A stretch of DNA of 64,000 nt from contig NC_085072.1 of the NCBI RefSeq assembly GCF_963662255.1, positions 6,039,001 through 6,103,000 on the forward strand, written 5' to 3'. The DNA is from Cinclus cinclus. Lineage: Eukaryota; Chordata; Aves; Passeriformes; Cinclidae. Shown piece after piece: positions 24,895 to 34,694 of the stretch. Made by a program: the position numbers and the translations under genes. The notes below the pieces were generated by a model that was not told the origin of the DNA, made no database searches, and saw only the letters and a program-made list of their open reading frames with translations. How positions within the stretch are numbered: the first letter of the stretch is position 1; every line of letters begins with the position of its first letter.

Positions 24895-25230
24895 GGGATC
24901 TTGGGGGATGCTTGGGGCATCTTGGAGAATTGGGGCATATTGGAGAATCTTGGAGAATATTGGGGATGCTGAGGGAAGCTGGGGGTGTTGGGGGATACTG
25001 GGTGATGCTGGAAGATGTTGAAGGATGGTGGTGTATTCTAGGGGGGATGCTGAAGGGACGTTTGGGGATGTTGGAGAATTTTTTTGGGATGCTGGGGAGC
25101 TATTGGGGAATGTTTGGGGACACTGGGGGATTTGTGGGGATGCTGGGGAGAGGTTTGAGGATGCTTGGGGGATGGTCCAGGATGCTGAGGGGACGTTTGG
25201 GGATGTTGAGACAAATACTGGGGGTGTCGG
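24895..25230 (+). repeat. G-rich degenerate tandem repeat upstream of GPR37L1
   Basis: Irregular copies built on GGGGATGTTGGAGA / GGGGATGCTGGGG, separated by short variants, immediately upstream of the GPR37L1 CpG island. The G tracts are all on the + strand. The long open frames crossing this block are a by-product of the repeat, which has few stops in any + frame. Confidence 0.75.
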
Positions 25231-25239
25231 AGGATGTGG

Positions 25240-25900
25240 ACCTGCCCAGCCTGGCCGCTGTCCCATCTCCCGGGCGGTGGGTGACCAGCAGAGGGCTCGG
25301 CTCCCCTCCTCCCGCCGCCGCTTTATGCTGCCCAGCGCTCCCCTGGCGCCCAGAGCCGCGGTCGGAGCCGGACCGAGCGGCCGTGCCCGGACACCGCTCC
25401 CGAGCAGCCCCGGGGGCTGCGCCGCCTCCGTCACACGCGCTCCCGGAGGGTGCGGGGACAGTCGAGGGGGGACGATGCTTTCGCCATCACTTCTGTTACT
25501 GCTGCTGCTGCTGCTGCTGGCCCCGGGGGCCGCGGGGATGCGAGGCAGGGCTGGGACCGGCAGGACTCACCATGGCCCGGCTGCCCGGGGCATCCCGGAG
25601 GGGCAGGAGAGGAGGGAGAGGCAGCGCCGGGGCACGGAGGAGGACTCCAAGTCGGTGCAGCAGTACGTGCCGGGAGTGCGGGTGGAGTTCCCGCGGCCCC
25701 TCAACTCCGCCGGCCTGCACCCCACCAGGGCCCTGCTGCCATCCAGCACGGACCCCTCGGAACAGCAGCCGGGGGTCCCCACGGACAGGGACAGGGCAGA
25801 GCCCCGAGCCAACCTCACCACCGTGTCCGACAAGCGGCTGCAGATCCACAACCCCCTGTACCCGGTGACTGAGAGCTCCTACAGCGCCTACGCCGTGATG
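25240..25900 (+). promoter_or_regulatory. GPR37L1: GPR37L1 CpG-rich promoter and first exon
   Basis: CpG density rises sharply from about 25240, just after the G-rich repeat, and stays high into exon 1. There is no clear TATA box; a CTTTATGC at about 25320 is too weak to call. The start site of transcription is not visible and is inferred to lie between 25250 and 25470. Confidence 0.6.
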
Positions 25901-26128
25901 TTCCTGTCCCTCATCGTCTTCACCGTTGGCATCATCGGTAACCTCTCCGTGATGTGCATTGTGTGGCACAACTACTACATGAAGAGTGCCTGGAACTCCA
26001 TCCTGGCCAGCCTGGCTTTCTGGGACTTCCTCATCCTCTTCTTCTGCCTGCCTGTGGTCATCTTCAACGAGATCACCAAGAAGCGGCTGCTGGGGGACAC
26101 GTCCTGTCGTATTGTGCCCTTCATGGAG
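25475..26128 (+). CDS. GPR37L1: GPR37L1 coding exon 1
   Basis: Carries 218 complete codons: signal peptide, extracellular domain, TM1, TM2 and the start of TM3 with the conserved cysteine at residue 211. It ends ...VPFME before the donor GTAAGG (phase 0). Confidence 0.95.
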
Positions 26129-29100
26129 GTAAGGGGCTGCACAGGTCCCCGGAGGGATCAAGAACTCAGCTCCTCTCTGCCCTCTTGCTCCAGGGCAGTC
26201 CATGGTGCTGGGGCTGGCACAAGGACTGTGCCAAAGACCCCTGATTTGGGGCACAGTGAGGAGTTGAGGGACAGTCCCCATAATGACCTTCCCTCTGTCC
26301 CAGGCCTTTCCTCGGGCTCTGCAGCCAGCACCGATTCTGCTAGGACTCGGAAAAGCCCATTAGAGCCTCCAGCCAGCACAGGGACTTCTGTTGGCAGGGT
26401 CCCTCCATTAGTGTGTTCTTGTCCCAGCTCGACACCCCAAAGCCTGGGGGCTCAGCCCAGCGGTGTGCTGGCCCAGAAACTGGCCACTGCAGGCTGCTGA
26501 GGATGGTCCAGGGTCAGGGGGCTTGAGGTGGACAGTGTTGGCCAGCACTGGAACGGGACAGCACAGGAATTAGGTCTGGAAGCCTGAGATTTATGTTTGT
26601 CCTCAAACCTCATGTGTGATGTGTTTGCCACACTCAGGGAGAGCCAGGCACCCACTGAGAAGGCCAGAGGGACTGTGGTGGCAGGGGATGGCAGAATGAG
26701 CAAGATTGCCCCAGAGGGCAGGATTTGGGCTGATGCTGCTCTTATGCTGGAAGCCAAGCCTCAGTGTGCTCATCTCGTATCCTCAAGGGACCCTTGGAGT
26801 CCAGCTGTGCCCTTTTGTGCCTTGGTGGGACAGACAGACCAAGCCTGCCTGTTCTCTGTGGTCAATGCCCCATTTATCAAAGGGTGCAAACACCTGGAAC
26901 AGCTTAGAGACAGTGTCAGATCACTGAAGACCCTCTCAGGCTTGGTCAGATCAGACGGGGTTCAGAGCCTGCCCCTCCCGCTGAGCATCCACCCCAGTGT
27001 TGCGGGTTCCCAGCTGCTACGTGCCCTGCTGGTGCCAGAACAGTCACTTGTGACAGTGACCTGTGACACAGTTGTTATAAATGAGAAACAAAAAGTCTAG
27101 ATATTTAGCAAAATTTCAATTGCTTTATTTGATATAAACGGAGCAAGCAGAGCTGGGGAACGTGAGGGGTCACCGCCCACACCACGCTCTGTCGAACCTT
27201 GGTTTTGCAGCTTCTTTTTTTATAGCTTCTTTTCTTTTTATATGTTTTTTTTGTAGTAATCAATAATTGTTATTTTTTTTTTTGTTGTCATAATTCTGCC
27301 AGGTAAGCAGTGGTGGTCAAAAAACATCCGTGGGACTGCTGTGTGAAATCTCCAGACAATTTGTCAAGTAACCATCTGGTTTTGGTAGATAAAGAACAGC
27401 AGAAGTGGGAAGTCTGGTCTTAGCAGATAGGTTGCAATTGATTACACAAAGGCAGGAAATCTGATTTTGCAAAATCTTCCAGGCTCTGGGAAAACCTCGT
27501 TTTACAAACTGGTATCAAATACAATTTACTTAGAAAACACAATACTCATAACGGGGGTATTTAAACAGAATGGTTTTAATAATATATTTCCCTTTATCTA
27601 GTTCTATGTCTTACCTAAGTATTCTGGTTTATACAAACTCCAAAACTTCTATGATTAACACGAATCTTTTATCAATTATCACACAGTCACCTGTGACAGT
27701 CACCTGTCTGTGCCCCAGTGCCTTGTGCAGGGTCTGCACTTGTGCAAGGAGCCCTGGCTGTGCACAGCCCTGCAAGCTCCAGCAATGCCAGTGGGTGCTC
27801 TGGGTGATGGACCGGGGTGTCCCATTGAGCACAGCCCCAAACCTGCACAGCACAGCCAGCACAGGGATGTGGTGTTTGCTGGGAGAGCCCTACAGCCCCC
27901 CCTGCTTGCCTGTGTCCCTGCCCAGCAGGCAAGAGCTGCTCCTTTCCAGAGGTGTCCCACCCAATTCTCTCACTAACTGGAGTGTTTGCCCCATCCCTGT
28001 CTTCCATCTCGGGCTTCCAACACTGCATCTGGGTGGACTCAGAGAGGGGCAGGAATTTGCCCAAGCTGGCTCAGTGTCCCAGGGAAGGGTGGGAAAGGAA
28101 GGGTGATGTCTACAAAACAGATCCTGTCTCAAGGAGGATCTGAGGAAGATCTGCTGCTCATGGGCTCCCTGTCCCCACGAGAGAACCCTGGGGATGGCAC
28201 CACCAGGTACAGGGGTTCATCAGCACCAGGGTGCCCTGGGACAGCTTGGTCCAGAGGAATCAGGAAGGGACAAGAATGGTGGGATGTTGGTGCTGCAGAA
28301 GGATGAGTGTGTCACAGTCTGGGAAGCACGGTCCTGGTGTGGGGACTCTTGCTCTGCCCCCCAGCACCAGCCCTGCATTGCCCTCCTGCCCTCCCAAGCA
28401 TGGGCAGAAAGGGGCTCCAGGGCTTCAGCTGGGACCAAGCTGCAGGGAACCTGGGTGGGAGCCACAGCCAGGCCACAGCCAAATCCCCAGCAAAGGGTCA
28501 GCTATGAGAGGGGAGCCTATCTGGAGGCCAAAGGCTCATGTCTGGTGGAATTGTGGCTCAGGTCACTGGATGGATGCCAAGGGAAGCAGATCTATCCTCT
28601 GTAGCTGCTCAGTGCTCTGGCTGGGAGCAAAGCTGGTTCCACGGACTTCTGGGGACAGGCCGTGTGCAGGGATGTGCTGCACTGACTGATGCCACCAGCT
28701 ACATCCTTGCCAGGACCAAGGCACCAGGAGAGACAGAGGAGCCTGTGAAGGGTGTAGGGGGAGGAAGGAGACAGCACTGAGGGCTGCAGGTGCCAGCCAG
28801 GGAACAGGTCCAGCGTGCTGGGTGCTGGCTGTGGGGCAGAGCAGGCTGCTGGGTGCCCAGGCTGGCCCTGGGCTTTGGGCATAGGAGCTAGGACATGCTG
28901 GGAGGTGGTGCTGGGTGCAGGACGCTGGTGCTGGACTGGTGTCCTGATTCTGTGTCTGGGGAGATGCTGCTGTGCATAACCGATGGTGCTGCTGAGTGCT
29001 GGCATCACTCTGGTCATCAGTTTCTGGAGTGACCAGCCCAGGGCCAAGGAAAAGGCTGGGAGGGTCGTGGGGGGGGGGGGAGGGGGGACAGTGTTCTGGG

Positions 29101-30675
29101 CTGTTCCCCATGAGCCACGTGGAGCCCTGGGAAGTTTCCTGAGTGCTGGGAAGGTCTTTCAACACAGGGTGATGTTTGATGGCTTCATGAGGCCAGGAAT
29201 GGCCACAGCACTGGGACGCCAGCATGTGACTCTGCCATCATCTTAGCCAAGGGCTGTGGGACTTGGCTCCCAGCTCTTGGGCTGGGACTGGGAATGTTGG
29301 TCAGTGCCTGGCCAGCCCTCCCAGAGCCACAGCGATTCCTCTCTCTCCCTTGGCCCCCTCCTTTGGCAAAGGGGATGTTTTTCTTGCTCGTCTCAATGCA
29401 GCGGAAATTGTCCCAAGCTGGTTTGGGACAAGAGCGCCTTCAACTCACTTGGCCTGTCCAGGCATGCCTTGGGAACCCTGGGAAGATGCTGGTGGGTGTG
29501 ATGGTCCCTGCTTCTCCTCTGCAAGAGCCATCCAGAATAGCCTGAAGGAAGAGCCTGAAGTACAATCCTGTTGTTCCCACCCTGGCTGGATGGACAGACA
29601 GACATCCAGCTAAGCTTCTCCCTTGTGCAGAAAAGGGAGCTGGGCAGGGACTAGAGGGTCAGGGGGCATTTTCATCCTTTCAGGAGTCACAGAAAAGTGG
29701 CTCTAAACCCTGGGATGCAGCCATGGGCTGTGACCTCCCTACAGCCTTTGAAGTAGGGGTTGTGGTTTTAGGTAGCCAGGGGTTTGCCATGAGCCTGGTA
29801 GAGCCAAACCCCCGTGATGTCCCTGCAGCAGGGCCCACCTGTTCTGCCTCCTCCCTCACCAGGTATCATCACTGGGAGTCACCACCTTCAGCCTCTGTGC
29901 CCTGGGTATCGACAGGTTCCACGCAGCCACCAGCCCGCAGGCCAGCACCCGGCCCATCGAGCAGTGCCAGTCCATCATTGCCAAACTGGCCGTCATCTGG
30001 GTGGGCTCCATGACGCTGTCGGTGCCGGAGATCCTGCTCTGGCAGCTGGTGCAGGACACGTCGCCCGTGTCCGGTGTGGTGACCGAGTATTGCACCATGA
30101 AGCCCTCGTCCAACCTGCCCGAGTCCATCTACTCCCTGGTGCTCACCTACCAGAACGCTCGCATGTGGTGGTACTTCGGCTGCTACTTCTGCCTGCCCAT
30201 CCTGTTCACCATCAGCTGCCAGCTGGTGACCCGGCGCATCCGCAGCACCGACAAGAAGAGCGAGTGCCGGGGCGGCAAGCACGGCCAGTGCGAGGGTCAC
30301 CTGAACTGCACCATCATCGCCCTGACCGTCATCTATGGGCTCTGCACCACCCCCGAGAACGTCTGCAACCTCGTGGTGGCCTACATGTCCCCCGACATGT
30401 CCAAGCAGACCTTGGATCTGCTCAACCTCATCAACCAGTTCTTCCTGTTCTTCAAGTGCTCGGTGACGCCTGTCCTGCTCCTGTGTCTCTGTCGTCCCCT
30501 GGGCCAGGCCTTCATGGACTGCTGCTGCTGCTGCTGTGAGGGCTGTGGCCCCGACACCACCTCCAGTGAGAGCAGTGCCGACAGCAAGCTCAAAACCGAG
30601 ATGTCCTCCTCCATCTTCTTTGACAAACCCCGGGAGACTCCCCCACCCCTCCTGGCCCTCGGCACCCCATGCTAA
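25475..30675 (+). CDS. GPR37L1: GPR37L1, prosaposin-receptor-like orphan class A GPCR (2 coding exons, intron 26129-29862)
   Basis: Joined exons 25475-26128 and 29863-30675 give 488 aa (human about 481 from memory). What is seen: a signal peptide with a leucine run coded by CTG repeats (residues 1-21); a long basic extracellular region with a dibasic stretch RERQRRG near 47-53 and an N-glycosylation site at N113; TM1 near 137-162 (GNLSVM) and TM2 near 172-194; at the exon 2 start TM3 ending in IDRF instead of DRY; TM4-TM7; a six-cysteine run after helix 8; and a C-terminal KLKTEMSSS...GTPC tail, which is diagnostic of the family. The intron is phase 0 with GT-AG ends. Family knowledge: expressed in astrocytes and Bergmann glia, acts at the plasma membrane, linked to Hedgehog and prosaposin signalling, and its ectodomain is shed by metalloprotease. 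The start was chosen because it opens directly into the signal peptide; the frame stays open upstream, but that sequence is a G-rich repeat. Confidence 0.96.
26129..29862 (+). other. GPR37L1 intron
   Basis: A 3.7-kb GT-AG intron. It holds one solo LTR (27073-27681) and a G-run near 29067-29086. I see no other coding exon or structured RNA in it. Confidence 0.85.
27073..27681 (-). mobile_element. Solo LTR in the GPR37L1 intron, 609 bp
   Basis: Starts TGTTATAAATGAG and ends CAATTATCA, flanked by a perfect 6-bp target duplication CACAGT (27067-27072 and 27682-27687). A minus-strand AATAAA near 27129 close to the left end implies minus orientation, antisense to GPR37L1. A 6-bp duplication fits ERVK/alpharetrovirus-like integration. 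No internal region remains, as expected after LTR-LTR recombination. Confidence 0.85.
29863..30675 (+). CDS. GPR37L1: GPR37L1 coding exon 2
   Basis: Begins [19 protein letters not shown] after the acceptor CACCAG and runs through TM7 and the cysteine-rich tail to the stop TAA (30673-30675). It codes 270 aa. The six-cysteine run is coded by TGC repeats and is a family trait. Confidence 0.96.
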   Translation, partial: VSSLGVTTFSLCALGIDRFHAATSPQASTRPIEQCQSIIAKLAVIWVGSMTLSVPEILLWQLVQDTSPVSGVVTEYCTMKPSSNLPESIYSLVLTYQNARMWWYFGCYFCLPILFTISCQLVTRRIRSTDKKSECRGGKHGQCEGHLNCTIIALTVIYGLCTTPENVCNLVVAYMSPDMSKQTLDLLNLINQFFLFFKCSVTPVLLLCLCRPLGQAFMDCCCCCCEGCGPDTTSSESSADSKLKTEMSSSIFFDKPRETPPPLLALGTPC

Positions 30676-31138
30676 GTGCCACTGGGGAGCTGTAGCGATC
30701 ATTTCACCACCTCCTCCCAAGACCAAACATTGTTTTACCATTAGTACTCATGTCTGGACGTGGAACAAGCAGAAAGACACAGCTCAGGGGGCTGCACCGT
30801 GGGCTTCAAACCCAGCATTGGGCAGGTGGGGCTTGAAATCCCAGTCCCTGTGGCTACACTGGTGACCCTCTTGCCTCTGCCCAAAGGTGAGCAAGGACAG
30901 CAGCACTCTCCCGTCCTGGCTACCTGGCTGGGCTCCATGGGGCTGCTGCTGTGGAGATGGCACTGTGCCAGAAAGGTCTTACCTGAAACCACAGAGGCTG
31001 GCCATGATGGCTTAGAGAGGACACAGCAAACACAAACTGCCCCCTCCCTGTCCCCTCCCCTCCTGCCAGCCCCTCTACAAGCGGAGAAGGTCCAACTGGC
31101 CGTATCCCACGGATTCAAGCCGTGCCCTGTATGAGCTC

Positions 31139-31144
31139 AATAAA
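31139..31144 (+). promoter_or_regulatory. GPR37L1: GPR37L1 poly(A) signal AATAAA
   Basis: First canonical AATAAA after the stop codon, giving a 3' UTR of about 0.5 kb. Confidence 0.7.
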
Positions 31145-31169
31145 CCAGTAACCTAGAGCACGTCGTGCT

Positions 31170-32890
31170 TGCAGCCGCTGGCACTGCTGGGCTGAGCCCT
31201 GGGAGCCCCTTGGAATGTTCTTCCCTGCACCTGGGGGGGGGGGCTCTAGGGTGGGCGTGGGCAAGCTGGGGGACAGGAGGGACAAGGAAGCAGCTGTGCC
31301 GGAGTGGGCAGTGGTAAAGGGGAGATAAGGAAAGGCTCCAACCCCTTTGCTCCCTCCCTCTGGGGTGATGCTGAGCAGTGCCTGTGAGAGGGGGTGAACC
31401 TAACCTCTTAAGTGTTTGGTTTGGGATCATTTGCAGGACTTGAATTGGTCTCACTAAAGCCCAGCCAGCCCAGCACAGGGCTGAGGTACTCCCCCAGCCT
31501 GCTGGCTCCCCGTGTGCACTGCTGCTGTGCAGTGCTCGGGGAAGATGTGGGACCACCACCCCCAGCACCTCTTGGGGAGCCTTGGCATAAGAGCATCTCA
31601 CCCAAACTGCCCCACAGGGCTCCTGGCCCTCATCCATGTGCCCCTTGCAGGGACAGAATTGTCCCAGCAGGACAGTTTCAGGGCATCAGGGTTTCCAAGC
31701 CCACATCCACCCCCTGCGCATGGCCCCGGCAGGGGCAGAGGGGGTCAGGGAGCAGGGGGGTCAAGGAGCAGGCAGGACGGATCTGCCCAAGGGCAGCCTG
31801 GCCACGGCAGCCCATCCACCGGAGCTGTTAGAGCTCCTTGTCCCAAGTGCTGGCAGCTGCCCCAGCCCCTGAAATGCCGGGGCGAGGGACACGGTTGCCA
31901 CGGGCAGTGAAAGCCAGGGGCTCACTGCGGGCTTTGTGCGCAACACCCACCGCGCGCTTTGCTTTCGCAGCCCCGTTTCCAGGGAAACAAAAGCCCCAGT
32001 TTTCTTTTGTGAGCACAAAACTGGATTTTTCCTTTCATCCTCCTCCCCCCCACCCCGTGCTGGGCCCCACGGTTTGGGAGAAGAGGGGTCTCATCTTGGC
32101 ACAGGGATGCAGGGGTGCTCAGAGCCCGGGCCATACCTTCAGTCCCCTTTGTGCCCACGGGGTGAGCGGGGTCCCCGTGAGGCTTTGCTGGCTGTGGGGC
32201 AGTGGGGGAGGGCATCTCTCATGTGCCTGGTCCACATCGCTCCGTCCTGAGCCCGGGCCAAGGGCGAACAAAGCCAGGCTTGTACTGCAGCCCCGCGGGG
32301 CGGCAGGCGTGGGGAGGGGACAGGGGGTGCAGGCAGCACTGTCGCCATGGCCTGCAGCCCCACAGCAGGCACAGCACGCCACGGGATGGGCTGAACCCCG
32401 GCCCTGCTCCCACCCTGCTGCCTGGGCACCTGCCAAGCACAGGACACATCAGCAGAGCGCATGGCAGGGGCCACTCCCGGGGACCCCAGCAGCAGTGGCC
32501 ACCACCTCCCTGCAGAAGCCACCTCCAAAAGACACAGGGCAGGGCGAGCCCCGCAGCAGTGGGCACAGCCCCCTGGGGGTGCAGGGAGAGGGGGAAGGAG
32601 CACTGCAGGTCCCCCACACCCAGCAGGGTTCTGCAACATTCTGGGACACAACAGGGGCAGAGGAAAGTCCAGCAGCAATGACCGCAGCGGATGGAATGTC
32701 CGAGCAGGTCTTGGAACCCAGGCCAAGAAAACAAGGCACCTTGAACCATGAGAGGTGCCTCCAGCATGACCACACAGGTGCCCAGTGCTACCCTGGGGAC
32801 TGGGCCCTCCCTCCCAGGCAGGGCCTCGAAGGATGGGTGGCAGAGATTGTGAGGAAGTAACATGATTGCAACCACACCAAACCACACCCA
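31170..32890. other. Intergenic region between the converging GPR37L1 and ARL8A genes
   Basis: GC-rich sequence between the two poly(A) signals. Long open frames exist on both strands (for example 31838-32860 +), but they overlap each other and show no family motif. I see no supported gene. A CTTTCGCAGCCCC-type stretch near 31960-31975 is not convincing as a splice site. Confidence 0.6.
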
Positions 32891-32907
32891 CAACGCAAAA
32901 TTGTTAA

Positions 32908-32913
32908 TTTATT
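32908..32913 (-). promoter_or_regulatory. ARL8A: ARL8A distal poly(A) signal
   Basis: TTTATT on the + strand reads AATAAA on the gene strand, within an AT-rich stretch as expected of a 3' end. Confidence 0.55.
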
Positions 32914-32992
32914 ATTAGGAGGCAAAAAAATTGTACAGTTACAAGAATCATTTCCCAACAGAGGTCAAATCTGAGTCAAAAATCTCTCTTAC

Positions 32993-33070
32993 AAAAAAAA
33001 AAAAAAAAAAAAAAAAGAGGGGGTGGGGGGTGACAACACTTTACAAGTCATTAAATTAAAAAAAAAAAAA
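32993..33070. repeat. Homopolymer A tracts (24 A and 13 A)
   Basis: A24 at 32993-33016 and A13 at 33058-33070, separated by a G-rich spacer. On the ARL8A transcript these would be U24 and U13 near the distal 3' end. Confidence 0.95.
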
Positions 33071-33512
33071 GAAAAAGAAACCTCTCTTTGTGCAATTCTG
33101 CAAAAACAAGAACAGAAGGTAAATGCCCAGCCTGATACCCTGGAGCCAAGTGGGAGGAGGCTGAGAGGGGCACTGCAGCCCTCCAGCCATCCCCGCCCTA
33201 TGCCCCAGCCCTGCACTGGGACCTGCATACCCACCCTCCAGTGCCAGCTCAGTCCCCCTAAACTGGCCCCAAACAACCTGACCAGGCCTCCAGGCTGCAC
33301 CTCAGAGCCCCAGCCAATGGCACAGACATGGCACAGACAGCCACAGCCTTTCTTACCCCACAGGACTCCCCAGGCCCTGCACCCTGTGCAGACACAGACC
33401 AGAGTGTTGTCCCCATAAGCCCTGCTGCCCCTGCCCCGTGGCTCCCATACCTCCCAGTCAGGGCAGCATGGAGTCAGGGCTCCCACACCTCCCAGAGCAG
33501 GGGGTGGCATGG

Positions 33513-33600
33513 GGAGCAGGGCATGGGGAGCAGGGCACGGGGAGTAGCAATGTGGTGCAAGCATGGAGAGCAGGGAATGGGGAGCAGGACATGGGGAACA
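33513..33600. repeat. Short G-rich minisatellite in the ARL8A 3' UTR
   Basis: Imperfect tandem copies of a roughly 14-bp unit GGGGAGCAGGGCAT, with one interrupted copy around 33541-33575. Confidence 0.7.
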
Positions 33601-34644
33601 GGCACAGGGCACACCCCTGGGTCTGGTGAGCAGCACTGAGGGTGCACAGATGCTCTGAGTGTGTCTCCAGGTGCCTCCATGTGTCCCTCTCTCTCTGGCA
33701 TCCCAAGGGATATCCCTGGCCAGGGCAGAGCCAGCAGCCCCAGCCAGGCACAGGTGATGCCACTGGGCATGTGGGGAGCCAGCACAGCCATCTGAGAGGT
33801 TACAGGGGGCTGAGCCAGCCCTGGGACAGGTGGGAGGCAGGTCCCAGCCCCCAGCTCTCCCAGGGACTGCTGGCATTGCTGGGCCCCCAGCACTGGTACC
33901 AGTGCCCCAGATCATCCCCCAAGCAGCCAGGCTGGGCAGTGGGCAGGCTTCTGCCCAGGCACAAGAGCAGGGGACACGTGGGGCAGGGGGACAAGTGACC
34001 CTGGGCCCCAAAGAGGGGTTGGGAAGTGGAGGCAGTAGGGGGAGGCTGATGGCAGTGGCTCGTGGCTAATCCCTGTCCCCCGGAGGGGTGAGGAGCCTGC
34101 AGGTGGCATTGACACGCCCTCCCCCCAGCCCGAGGCAGGAAGGGCAAGGTGGGCACCCCCAACACCTCCAGGGTGGTCTCTGCCTGGAGGCAGCAGTAGG
34201 ACATCCAGAGAAGAGAAGAGGGCTGGCACAGCCCCATCCCCAAGGGCTGTCTTCTGCTACCACCCTCCTCCTTCTCCTCCCAGTGCTGACCCTTGGCTGC
34301 CCTTGGGGAGTCCCCAGCTTTCCTACCACTCACAGGGCCCAATTTAATAACAGCACTATCCCTTAAATTAAAAAATTAAAATATATATACATATATATAT
34401 ATACTGTATACACAGACAACAACAGAACAGTGCCAAAATGGAGGAAGAGACAGGGGAGGAGAGGGGGAGAGGAGGGCAGTCAGACATCTTTACAATAAAA
34501 ACAAGGACTCTGCCCCAATGTGAGCAGAGTCTGGGGTCCCCTAAAAATACCCATCTAGAGAGAGAGCTGGAGGGACAGAGCAGGAGAGAGGGGCATGGGC
34601 TTGTACAATGGCATCTTCCCAATCTGAGCCAGGCCCACGGGACC

Positions 34645-34694
34645 TCAGCTTCGCCTGGACTTCGAGTGCTGGATAAGCCACTGTAGGGTGATGT
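34645..34694 (-). CDS. ARL8A: ARL8A coding exon 7 (last)
   Basis: 50 nt coding [15 protein letters not shown] and the stop TGA (34647-34645). Confidence 0.97.

Larger units (their letters stand above)
32908..34644 (-). other. ARL8A: ARL8A 3' UTR (inferred)
   Basis: About 1.7 kb of non-coding sequence downstream of the stop to a minus-strand AATAAA (read at 32913-32908). A minus-strand ATTAAA at 34348-34343 could give a much shorter UTR of about 0.3 kb. The region contains a TA-rich microsatellite (34378-34403), a G-rich minisatellite and two long A runs on the + strand that would be U runs in the mRNA. Confidence 0.6.

Noticed and set aside
25025..25474. In-frame upstream extension of GPR37L1
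   Set aside because: The sequence is G-rich degenerate repeat and promoter; the signal peptide begins at 25475 and the length from there fits the family.
27061..27100. Palindrome-like GTGACAGTGACCTGTGACACAGT and its partner after 27681 as a regulatory inverted repeat
   Set aside because: The similarity is largely explained by the CACAGT target duplication and neighbouring simple TGAC/GTCA sequence flanking the solo LTR.
32989..34011. 340-aa minus-strand frame
   Set aside because: Lies within the inferred ARL8A 3' UTR, ends in translated homopolymer (poly-Phe) and has no family motif.
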